From contig NZ_NHOA01000004.1 in the NCBI RefSeq assembly GCF_002727125.1, positions 1 through 41,967 of the forward strand: a DNA stretch of 41,967 nucleotides, in the 5' to 3' direction. The translations under genes and the position numbers were made by a program. How positions within the stretch are numbered: position 1 is the stretch's first letter; each line of letters opens with the position of its first letter. Below, in pieces: positions 34,656 to 41,600 of this stretch. The notes beneath the pieces are model-generated. The model was not told the DNA's origin. It did not search any database and saw nothing but the letters and a program-made list of their open reading frames with translations. This DNA comes from Halorubrum persicum (lineage in GTDB: Archaea > Halobacteriota > Halobacteria > Halobacteriales > Haloferacaceae).

Positions 34656-36077
34656 ATGGCAGTCGCCGATTCTCCCGTGCCGGAGCTCGCCGAGCGCGCG
34701 GACGCCTGCGCCGACCGGCTCCGCGCCGCGGACCGCGTGCTGCTCGCGTCCCACATCGACGCCGACGGGCTCACCAGCGGCGCGATCGCCTCGACGGCGC
34801 TCGCGCGGGCGGGGATCGACCACGAGGTCGTCTTCGAGAAGCAGCTCGACGCCGAGTCGATCGCGGGTATCGCCGCCCGCGAGTTCAACGTGGTGCTGTT
34901 CACCGACTTCGGCTCCGGCCAGCTCGACGTGATCGCCGACCACGAGGACCGCGGCGACTTCGTCCCCGTGATCGCCGACCACCACCAGCCGGCCGACCGC
35001 GACACCGAGTTCCACCTCAACCCCTTACTCGAAGGGCTCAACGGCGCGAGCGAGCTGTCGGGGGCCGGTGCGAGCTACGTGCTCGCCCGCGCGTTGGAGG
35101 GGCCGGGCGGCGACAACCGCGATCTCGCCGCGCTGGCGGTGGTCGGCGCGGTCGGCGACATGCAGGACTCCGACGGCGGCCTCGTCGGCGCCAACGAGGC
35201 GGTCGTCGCCGACGGCGTCGACGCCGGCGTCGTCGAGGCGCAGACGGATCTGGACCTGTACGGCAGACAGACGCGCCCGCTCCCGAAGCTGCTGGAGTAC
35301 GCTTCGGACGTGAAGATCCCGGGCGTGTCGAACGACGAGGCGGGCGCGATCTCCTTTCTCACCGGCCTCGACATCGACGTGAAACGCGACGGGGAGTGGC
35401 GCCGCTGGGTCGACCTCGACGGGGAGGAGCGACAGGTGCTCGCGTCCGCGCTGATGCGCCGGGCCGTCGCCTCCGGCGTCCCCGCCGACCGGATCGAGGC
35501 GCTCGTCGGCACCTCCTACACGCTCGTCGACGAGGAGCCCGGGACGGAGTTGCGGGACGTGAGCGAGTTCTCCACGCTCCTCAACGCCACCGCCCGGTAC
35601 GAGCGGGCCGACGTGGGGCTCGCGGTGTGTCTCGGCGACCGCGGCGACGCGCTCGCCGAGGCGCGCCGGCTCCTCCGGACCCACCGAAAGAACCTCTCGG
35701 AGGGGCTCCAGTGGGTGAAAAACGAGGGCGTCACCGACGAGCAGCACCTCCAGTGGTTCGACGCCGGCTCGCGGATCCGCGAGACGATCGTCGGCATCGT
35801 CGCCGGGATGGCGATCGGCTCGCCGGCCCTCGACCGATCGAAGCCCGTGATCGCGTTCGCCGAGGAGAGCGCCGAGGAGCTGAAGGTGTCCTCGCGGGGG
35901 TCGCACGCGTTGGTCCGACAGGGACTCGACCTCTCGGCGGTGATGCGGGAGGCGAGTCAGGCGGTCGGCGGCGACGGCGGCGGCCACGACGTGGCCGCGG
36001 GCGCGACCATCCCGATCGACGAGCGCGACGCGTTCATCGTCGAGGCGGACCGGATCGTCGGCGACCAGCTCGCGTGA
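34656..36077 (+). CDS. DHH-family RecJ-like single-strand exonuclease
   Basis: 473 residues from MAVADSPVPE; the frame is open 61 codons further upstream, but the TATA spacing favours this ATG. Motifs are HIDADGLTSG (33-42, metal-binding Asp), FTDFGSG, ADHHQPAD (DHH at 108-110) and, in the DHHA1 domain near the C-terminus, GGDGGGHDVAAGATI (about 438-452). Archaeal RecJ/GAN proteins degrade single-stranded DNA or RNA ends and associate with GINS and Cdc45-like functions at the replisome. Several paralogues exist per haloarchaeal genome, so I give no gene number. Divergent from metY. Confidence 0.9.
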   Translation: MAVADSPVPELAERADACADRLRAADRVLLASHIDADGLTSGAIASTALARAGIDHEVVFEKQLDAESIAGIAAREFNVVLFTDFGSGQLDVIADHEDRGDFVPVIADHHQPADRDTEFHLNPLLEGLNGASELSGAGASYVLARALEGPGGDNRDLAALAVVGAVGDMQDSDGGLVGANEAVVADGVDAGVVEAQTDLDLYGRQTRPLPKLLEYASDVKIPGVSNDEAGAISFLTGLDIDVKRDGEWRRWVDLDGEERQVLASALMRRAVASGVPADRIEALVGTSYTLVDEEPGTELRDVSEFSTLLNATARYERADVGLAVCLGDRGDALAEARRLLRTHRKNLSEGLQWVKNEGVTDEQHLQWFDAGSRIRETIVGIVAGMAIGSPALDRSKPVIAFAEESAEELKVSSRGSHALVRQGLDLSAVMREASQAVGGDGGGHDVAAGATIPIDERDAFIVEADRIVGDQLA

Positions 36078-36096
36078 CCGGTCACCGCCACCCCGA

Positions 36097-36396
36097 TCAC
36101 TTCAGCGTGGCGTAGCTCAGCAGCGACACCGCGAGCAGTTCGAGCAGGCTCATCCCGAGGACGACTCGCCCCACCAGCGGGTCCATCGCGTACAGCGTGC
36201 GCATGCTGCTGAAAAAGAAGGCGATCGAGACCAGGTTTTCGACCAGCAGGACGGCGCTGAACCCCACCAGTCCCAGGAGGAGCGTCGAGCCGAACTCACG
36301 GTAGTTGTCGAGCCACACCGCGGCCAACACGGCCAACAGCGCGCTGTTGATCCCCGCGATCAACACGGCGACCCCGGTCGGCGACACGGGGTTCAT
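36097..36396 (-). CDS. Three-helix membrane protein, DUF7521-like
   Basis: 99 residues with three predicted membrane helices (about 8-29, 36-60 and 76-97) and a Tyr-Arg-containing loop, DNYREFGST. It belongs to the same apparent family as the product at 41086: similar length, the same helix layout and a shared Y-R-x(3)-G/S pattern after helix 1. The ATG overlaps the stop of the winged-helix gene by 4 bp, so the two proteins are made together. This makes it a candidate sensor or partner of the regulator. The family name is from memory. Confidence 0.8.
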   Translation of the reverse strand: MNPVSPTGVAVLIAGINSALLAVLAAVWLDNYREFGSTLLLGLVGFSAVLLVENLVSIAFFFSSMRTLYAMDPLVGRVVLGMSLLELLAVSLLSYATLK

Positions 36397-36674
36397 TCGG
36401 TGTCCACCTCCGACGTGATCTCCTCGAACGCGTCCGTGTGGCGCTCGAAGCGGTCGGTCAGGAAGTAGAGCTTCCCGTAGTCGTGGTCGCTCGGCTCGAC
36501 GACATCGTGGTCTTTCAGCATTTCGAGGTGGTGTGTGATCGTGTTGTAGTCGACGTCCAGTTCCTCCGCGAGTTCGTTGGCGTTCCGCGGGCGAGCGCGA
36601 AGTCTCCGGACGATCCGGACCCTGTTGGCGCCACCGCGACTCGCGACGAACAGGTACCACAGGGCCTTCTCCAT
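36393..36674 (-). CDS. Winged helix-turn-helix regulator (ArsR-like)
   Basis: 93 residues. The wHTH core runs about 18-70, with recognition-helix region RPRNANELAEELDVDYNTIT and wing VVEPSDHDYGKLYFLT. The preceding LWYLFVASRGGANRVRIVRR is the usual N-terminal helix of haloarchaeal ArsR-like regulators. Its stop overlaps the start of the three-helix membrane protein gene. A similar pair, divergent this time, lies at 40562-41424. Possible TATA-like AATTTGATT about 35 bp before the ATG. Confidence 0.85.
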   Translation of the reverse strand: MEKALWYLFVASRGGANRVRIVRRLRARPRNANELAEELDVDYNTITHHLEMLKDHDVVEPSDHDYGKLYFLTDRFERHTDAFEEITSEVDTE

Positions 36675-36767
36675 CTGGCGTACTGGTGTGTCGGGGTGGG
36701 AATCAAATTCGTTTCGGCTCTGGCGGGGCGCTCTGGCGGCTGATCGCGTGGGATCGAACCGGACGCA

Positions 36768-38330
36768 TCAGCCGACCGTTCGACGGACCCACCCCGTCGC
36801 GCCGCTCGGTGACGAGTCCGACGGCGCCCGGATCTGTCGGGCCCCCTCGCCGTCGACCGCGCGGACGACGACCTCGTGTTCGCCGTCGGGGTCGAAGACG
36901 TGCCGCCACTGCCGCCAGACGTCCGCGTCGGGGAGCGGGTCGGAGAGCGTCGCGTCGGTCCACGAATCGCCGCCGTCGGTCGACACCTCGACGCGCTCGA
37001 TCCCGCGCGTCCCGGCGTAGGCGTGGCCCGCCAACTCGATCCGGCCGTCGCCGAGGTCCGTGATCCCCTCGTCCCAGAGCTTGGCGACCGTCTTCACCTC
37101 GCCGGTCCCCTCCCAGCCGCGCTCCTCCCAGTAGCCGTCGTCTTCGACGCGCAACAGCTCGATCTCCGAGAGCCACTTCACGTTCGTCTCCCCCCAGTGC
37201 CCCGGGATCAACACGCGAACCGGATGGCCGTGACCGGGCGGAAGCTCCTTCCCGTTCATCCCCCACGCGAGGAACCCCTCGGCGAGCACGTCGACCGGGA
37301 ACTGGACGTAGTAGCCGTCCTCGCCGCGCAGCATCGCGCAGTCGCAGTCCCCCTGCGGGTCGACCGATTCCAGGAGCGGGCGGATCGGCGTCCCGGTCCA
37401 GACCGCGTTGTCCAGCTTGCGGCCGTTCAGGTCCTCGCCGACGCACCGCAGCGTGATCGCGCGGTGCTCGACGGGGCGGTCGGTCAGCTCGTCGAAGGTG
37501 ACCGTCCGGTCGGTGCCGGTCTCGCCGGTGAACGTCAGCGACCACTCGCTCGCGGTGACCGCCGGGTCGAACTCCGCGATGTCGACGTTGTAGAACCCCC
37601 CGATCGGGCTCACCAGGTCGTGGAGATCGGCGCTCTCGACCGATAACGCGGCGTCGTCGAGCTCTTGAAGCCGCGCGGCCGCACCCTCGGACCGCGGAGC
37701 GTCGGCGAGCGGATCGTCGTCGGTGGCGAGCGCCCGACGCCCGACCGCGGTCGCGGCGACGAACCCGAGCGCCCCGGCGACGACGGCGAGCGTCCGTCGC
37801 CGAACCGCGTCGACACCGGCGGTCAGGCCGGCCGCGTCCGCGGAGTCGGTCCCCGACACCGAGTCGCCTGCGTCGGGGGACGAGGCGTCCCCGGCGGGCG
37901 GTCGCCCGGTCGGCGACCGCAGCCACCCTATCCCGACGACGGCCGCGCCGGGCAGCGCCGCGCCGAGCGCCTGCGTCGAGATCCCGGTGAGCCCCGCGGC
38001 GAGCAGCCACGACCCGACTCCCGCGGTCGCGACGCCGACCGCTCGCCGATCGGTGCGCGCGGCGAGCCGAAGGCCCGCGAACGCGACCGCGCCGAACAGC
38101 CCGACCACGACCGCGAACGCCATGCCGATGTGGATCAGGTGGCCCGCGTCGCCGAGCGTCTCGATCGCGAGCGTCACGATCGGCCCCGGCGTCAGGTTGA
38201 CGATGGCCTGGTCGACCGGCCTGACGACGAACGACGGCGCCCACCCGGTGACCAGATACGAGCCGGCGACCGCGGCCCCCCCGGCCGCCGCCGCGAGGAG
38301 CGTATCTCGTTGGTTGGTACCTCTACCCAT
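36768..38330 (-). CDS. Membrane-anchored sulfite-oxidase-type molybdopterin oxidoreductase
   Basis: 520 residues from MGRGTNQRDT. Residues 1-140 hold about four membrane helices and 179-198 another; a disordered linker lies between. The molybdopterin domain (about 235-420) has the Mo-ligand C296 in ITLRCVGED and HWGETNVKWLSEIELL. A C-terminal Mo-co dimerisation-like domain (about 425-495) ends the protein. The WGMNGKELPPGHGHPVRVLI stretch is a family hallmark. It is a probable sulfite or related oxidoreductase facing the cell exterior (inference). The membrane part differs from that of the fusion gene at 25671. Confidence 0.88.
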   Translation of the reverse strand: MGRGTNQRDTLLAAAAGGAAVAGSYLVTGWAPSFVVRPVDQAIVNLTPGPIVTLAIETLGDAGHLIHIGMAFAVVVGLFGAVAFAGLRLAARTDRRAVGVATAGVGSWLLAAGLTGISTQALGAALPGAAVVGIGWLRSPTGRPPAGDASSPDAGDSVSGTDSADAAGLTAGVDAVRRRTLAVVAGALGFVAATAVGRRALATDDDPLADAPRSEGAAARLQELDDAALSVESADLHDLVSPIGGFYNVDIAEFDPAVTASEWSLTFTGETGTDRTVTFDELTDRPVEHRAITLRCVGEDLNGRKLDNAVWTGTPIRPLLESVDPQGDCDCAMLRGEDGYYVQFPVDVLAEGFLAWGMNGKELPPGHGHPVRVLIPGHWGETNVKWLSEIELLRVEDDGYWEERGWEGTGEVKTVAKLWDEGITDLGDGRIELAGHAYAGTRGIERVEVSTDGGDSWTDATLSDPLPDADVWRQWRHVFDPDGEHEVVVRAVDGEGARQIRAPSDSSPSGATGWVRRTVG

Positions 38331-38528
38331 AGTGTATCTCGGGGTTACAGTTACTTGAACCACGTCCTCGGCGGACGGGCGTCCGCGGCCGTCGTCGGCA
38401 CCGCTCAGTCGGCGCACGACTCCCCGGTCGTGCGCTTCCTGCGCCGGCGCCATCGGTCGACGTATCGGAGGGGTAAGGCGACGAGGAGACGACGCTCTCG
38501 GTCGGGACCCCGGCCGTGACCGACTCGG

Positions 38529-38810
38529 TCATCCGTCCTCACCGGCCATCCCGTCGTCGCTCATCCCGTCGCTCTCGTTATCCATCCCGTCGTCGCTCAT
38601 CCCGTCGCTCTCGTTATCCATCCCGTCGTCGCTCATCCCGTTGTCGCTCATCTCGCCGCCGCTCTCGTTACCCATCTCGCCGTCGTCCGTCTCGCCACCG
38701 TCGTCCATCTGGTCATCAGTGTCATCGTCGCCGAGACAGCCGGCGAGCGCCAGCGTCACGAGTCCACCGCTCGTCACCAGGAACCGGCGCCGCGTGTTGT
38801 GTTCCGTCAT
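38529..38810 (-). CDS. Tat lipoprotein with Met/Asp/Gly repeats
   Basis: 93 residues. RRR at 7-9 (NTRRRFLVTSGG) and ALAGC (C25) make a Tat lipoprotein signal. The mature part is wholly low-complexity: acidic residues, Gly, Ser, Asn and 11 or more Met, with two exact 12-residue repeats (MDNESDGMSDDG). Such Met-rich acidic tails may bind metal, copper being a candidate (inference). It lies just upstream of the sulfite-oxidase-type gene on the same strand, with a 198-bp gap. TATA-like AATCTATATCC lies about 34 bp before the ATG. Confidence 0.72.
   Translation of the reverse strand: MTEHNTRRRFLVTSGGLVTLALAGCLGDDDTDDQMDDGGETDDGEMGNESGGEMSDNGMSDDGMDNESDGMSDDGMDNESDGMSDDGMAGEDG
38551..38640 (-). 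repeat. 36-bp tandem repeat in the lipoprotein gene
   Basis: Units 38551-38586 and 38587-38622 are identical over 36 bp, and a third copy is partial (38623-38640). The unit equals 12 codons, so changes in copy number keep the frame. Confidence 0.88.
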
Positions 38811-38899
38811 GCTCTCGACGAGGGCGATGACGGGGATATAGATTTTTCAACTACTGGACAAATTTGGTGCGGAGTCGAGGCGAACTCCGTTCAAACTTC

Positions 38900-38914
38900 G
38901 TCCGAACTTCGGAC
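38900..38914. promoter_or_regulatory. Palindrome GTCCGAA-C-TTCGGAC
   Basis: Perfect 7-bp inverted repeat around one central base, upstream of the lipoprotein TATA element in a 208-bp spacer. The half-site AACTTCG also recurs just before it (AAACTTCG at 38893-38900). Possible operator. Confidence 0.35.
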
Positions 38915-39018
38915 GCAGTCGAGAGGTTCAGGAGAGAGACCATCAACGGTGACGAGAGCGGAAGCGGGCCGGCGAGCGAACCGGCGGCGGCAAGCGACAG
39001 CGAGCGGTCAGCGTCGCG

Positions 39019-39582
39019 TCAGGCCTCGCCGAGGTCGCGAAACATCGCGCGGTAGTCGTCGGACGACAGCGACTCGCCGAGCTCGTCGATGTCGGCGTCG
39101 AGGGCTTCGAGCCGCTCGACCAGATCGGCGTACGCCTCGTTCCCCTCGCGCTGGGCGGCTGGCTTCTGGGCGTTGAGCACCGCGCGCTTGCTCGCCAGCG
39201 CCGCGGCCTCCTGAATCATGTCGTCGTACTCGCTGCGAGCCAACAGCGTGTCGATCGCCGCCAGCAGCTTCGAGCGGCTGACGGGCTTCGTGAGATACAG
39301 GTCGAACCCCATATCGATGATGTCGAAATCCGGTTCCACCGCGGTGACCATCGCGACGCGACAGTCGTACCCCGCCTCGCGGATGTGATCGAGCACGTCG
39401 TCACCGCTCCCGTCGGGGAGGCGTCGGTCGAGCAACACCACGTCGACCGTGCCGTCGACCTGATCGATCGCCTCGGCGGTGGTCTCGGCGAGGTCGACGT
39501 CGTATTGCGTTTCGAGGAAGCCGGCGTACAGCGCGGCGATGTCGGGCTCGTCCTCGACGACGAGGACCGAGGGATCGCTCAC
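39019..39582 (-). CDS. HalX-type response regulator
   Basis: 187 residues. The receiver domain (1-118) has acidic pocket E10-D11, phospho-acceptor D52 in LLDRRLPDGSG, the switch Thr in AMVTAVEP and the Lys in YLTKPVS. The C-terminal helical HalX domain (about 125-185, coiled coil rich in Ala/Glu) is a haloarchaeal module of unknown output. It is divergent from the KaiC-like gene with 144 bp between, so they may share control. No histidine kinase gene is in the window. Confidence 0.92.
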   Translation of the reverse strand: MSDPSVLVVEDEPDIAALYAGFLETQYDVDLAETTAEAIDQVDGTVDVVLLDRRLPDGSGDDVLDHIREAGYDCRVAMVTAVEPDFDIIDMGFDLYLTKPVSRSKLLAAIDTLLARSEYDDMIQEAAALASKRAVLNAQKPAAQREGNEAYADLVERLEALDADIDELGESLSSDDYRAMFRDLGEA

Positions 39583-39693
39583 CGCCGATCACCGTCGGGG
39601 GCGACGGGGGACGCTTCACCGGGCATACAAGAAGGGGCGGCGTGTCGAGGAATAAACCTGTCGGCGTCCGTGCGGCCGGTCCGTCGGATCGTC

Positions 39694-39729
39694 TTTTATG
39701 TACTCCCGTCGCCAAAGGAGGGACGAATG
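39694..39729 (+). promoter_or_regulatory. Promoter and Shine-Dalgarno of the KaiC-like gene
   Basis: CTTTTATG with core TTTTAT (39694-39699) lies about 30 bp before ATG 39727, and AAGGAGGGA lies at about 39715-39723. The two are too close for both to be used from one start site unless initiation is upstream. The overlap is unusual but cannot be resolved from sequence. Confidence 0.4.
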
Positions 39730-40455
39730 TCAGAACTCGTCTCGACCGGGGTCGAGGGGCTCGACTCGATCCTCTCCGGCGGAATCACGGAGCGGTCGAC
39801 GGTCCTCGTCTCCGGAAACCCCGGTACCGGCAAGAGTATCTTCGGGATCCAGTACCTTCACCACGGCGTCACCGAACACGACGAACGCGGCGTGTACGTC
39901 TCCTTCGAGGAGGACGAAGCGGACATCCGCGGCGCCGCGGAGTCGATCGGCCTCGAGGGATTCGGCGACCTCGTCGACAGCGGCGACATCGTCATCCTCG
40001 ACAAACGCGAGATGCTGCGGGAGACCGACTTCTCGACGGCGGTCGACAAACTCCTCGACACGATCGAGGACGGCGACTTCGACCGACTGGTGCTCGACTC
40101 GCTGTCGATGTTCCAGCTCTTCTTCGACGCCGAACAGGAGAAGCGGACGTACCTCCTGAAGTTCTCCGACATCCTCAAGGCCAACGGCCTTACCTCGCTG
40201 CTCATCAACGAACAGGGCGCTGTGTTCCCGGACACCGAAGTCGGATTGGAGAACTTCCTCACCGACGGGAACATCTACTTCATCCAGACGCCGACCGACT
40301 CCGGGGTCAACCGCTACGTGTGGGTGGCCAAGATGCGGAAGCAGGACATCGACACCGACATCTTCCCGATGGAGATCGGCGAGGGGGGGATCACCGTCCA
40401 CGAGCGGGCCGGCGGGTTCTCGATGATGGGACGGTCGGACGAGCCGTCGTTCTAA
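39727..40455 (+). CDS. KaiC-like RecA-fold ATPase
   Basis: 242 residues, a single KaiC domain. Walker A is SGNPGTGKS (29-37), the paired catalytic acids are in YVSFEEDEAD, and Walker B is FDRLVLDSLSM. Single-domain archaeal KaiC proteins are signalling ATPases rather than clocks in the cyanobacterial sense; haloarchaeal members respond to light-dark cycles in some species. It lies next to a HalX response regulator and a wHTH regulator, which suggests a signalling group (inference). Start chosen at MSELVSTGVE by promoter spacing; the frame is open upstream without support. Confidence 0.9.
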   Translation: MSELVSTGVEGLDSILSGGITERSTVLVSGNPGTGKSIFGIQYLHHGVTEHDERGVYVSFEEDEADIRGAAESIGLEGFGDLVDSGDIVILDKREMLRETDFSTAVDKLLDTIEDGDFDRLVLDSLSMFQLFFDAEQEKRTYLLKFSDILKANGLTSLLINEQGAVFPDTEVGLENFLTDGNIYFIQTPTDSGVNRYVWVAKMRKQDIDTDIFPMEIGEGGITVHERAGGFSMMGRSDEPSF

Positions 40456-40561
40456 CGCCCGGCGAAAAAGCGACAGGCGAACAGGAGGACGGATCAGGGA
40501 CGAAGCGGACGAGAGGGCGGATCAGGGACGGAGACGGCGTCGCGGGGACGAGTGCGAAGTG

Positions 40562-40900
40562 TTACTGTCCAGAGGAGAGGTCGCGCCACACGTCGTCGAG
40601 TCGGTTCTTCACCGCGGAGCGCTCCTCGACCTCGACGGTGAGCCCGTCGCGGAAGTCGACCTCGACTCCGTCGACCTTCCGGCGGTACACCTTCACCCGA
40701 CGGTGCTCGTCCGAGAGCGGTCGGTCGTGGAGCTCCAAGAGGTCGGCCTCCTCCAGTTCGTTGATCCGACGGTAACACGTCGCGATCGGCACGTCAAGCT
40801 CGTCGCTCAGGTCCTGCGCGGACATCGCGTCGCCGGTCGCCGTCAGGATGTCCGTGTTGTACTTGTTGCCGAGCACCGTTATCAGATCGTCCCCCACCAT
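40562..40900 (-). CDS. Winged helix-turn-helix regulator (ArsR-like)
   Basis: 112 residues. The wHTH core (about 8-70) includes LITVLGNKYNTDILTATGDA, recognition helix DELDVPIATCYRRINELEEA and a wing, followed by a C-terminal beta region with acidic residues. It is a haloarchaeal helix-turn-helix protein of the type often found beside small membrane proteins. A TATA-like CTTTTAC on the minus strand at about 40929-40936 lies about 32 bp before the ATG. The three-helix membrane protein gene diverges from it, with a candidate operator in the spacer. Confidence 0.86.
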   Translation of the reverse strand: MVGDDLITVLGNKYNTDILTATGDAMSAQDLSDELDVPIATCYRRINELEEADLLELHDRPLSDEHRRVKVYRRKVDGVEVDFRDGLTVEVEERSAVKNRLDDVWRDLSSGQ

Positions 40901-41014
40901 TCACGTTATCGTTGTTGATTCTTGGAAGGTAAAAGGGTGCCGGTGATCGATACGGTTTGAGAATCCGGTTCGGCGGCGCGTCGGTCGCCGTAGCGGGGGT
41001 TAGCTCGACCCTGG

Positions 41015-41062
41015 CTATTCACCGGTGTTATCGCCGGTGATAGTCGCCACCGTAGATTTATA
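41015..41062 (+). promoter_or_regulatory. Operator-like inverted repeat and TATA box of the membrane protein gene
   Basis: CTATTCACCGG (41015-41025) and CCGGTGATAG (41034-41043) are inverted repeats of ten bases with one extra T in the left arm. TTTATA (41057-41062) follows, 27 bp before ATG 41086, a textbook leaderless promoter. The repeat lies upstream of the TATA box, between the divergent wHTH gene and the membrane protein gene, and is a natural binding site for that regulator (inference). Confidence 0.5.
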
Positions 41063-41085
41063 CCCCGACTCCGGCCACAGCGTGT

Positions 41086-41424
41086 ATGGAACTTATCGAG
41101 GGGTTGTATCTCATGACGACCACCGTGTTGGCGGGGGCGAGCGCGACGCTGCTCGCGTTCGCGATCTCCGCGTACCGGTCGTCGGGGCGGACAGCGATGG
41201 CGTATCTCGCGGTCGGATTCGGCCTCATCGTCCTCGCCGCCGTGGCGACGCCCGTCGCCGCCTTCCGGACATCCTTCGCGAACCCGCAGGCGCTGCTCCT
41301 CGTCAACACCGGCCTGATCGCGGGGTCGATGGCACTGGTCGCCGGGAGCCTCGCGGTGTACGAGCCCGGCACCCAGGAGTTCGTGATCCCCGACTCGGAA
41401 CTGACACGGATTCAAGACCGCTGA
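41086..41424 (+). CDS. Three-helix membrane protein, DUF7521-like
   Basis: 112 residues with three predicted membrane helices (about 9-30, 37-60 and 70-91). The loop after helix 1 reads AYRSSGRTA, resembling DNYREFGST of the protein encoded at 36097. The polar tail ends PDSELTRIQDR. Divergent from the wHTH gene at 40562. In the 36-kb module the two gene types overlap in one operon, so the pairing is repeated within 5 kb in two arrangements. Role unknown; a membrane-located partner of the regulator is plausible. Confidence 0.8.
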   Translation: MELIEGLYLMTTTVLAGASATLLAFAISAYRSSGRTAMAYLAVGFGLIVLAAVATPVAAFRTSFANPQALLLVNTGLIAGSMALVAGSLAVYEPGTQEFVIPDSELTRIQDR

Positions 41425-41454
41425 GCGGCGCAGACGCGCAGGCGCCGCAATCGA

Positions 41455-41600
41455 CACCGAAACCGGTTGACGCATTGACATCCTCCCCGCGCTGAAGCGC
41501 GAGGATTCCCACGGCACCGCGCCGCTGAGTTGGGATATTGTGGTTTACGATGTGGCCTGTTCTTGAGGCGCGAATGCGCCAGTTTCCTTGTCAAACAGGA
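41455..41600 (-). ncRNA. Probable TnpB guide RNA (reRNA/omegaRNA) region
   Basis: In IS200/IS605 elements the RNA begins in the 3' part of tnpB, runs through the right-end hairpin and takes its guide from flanking DNA. Here the scaffold would cover the end of tnpB, the spacer 41476-41544 and the hairpin at 41480-41506. The guide would be the complement of roughly 41455-41474, inside the spacer after the membrane protein gene. Boundaries are approximate. Sense-overlapping transcripts at such tnpB ends are known in Halobacterium. Confidence 0.4.

Noticed and set aside
36740..36775. tRNA-like GGGATCGAACC string near the wHTH gene
   Set aside because: No matching acceptor or anticodon stem could be drawn around it.
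38551..38640. CRISPR-like look of the 36-bp direct repeats
   Set aside because: The units are contiguous with no spacers, in frame and coding; this is an internal gene repeat.
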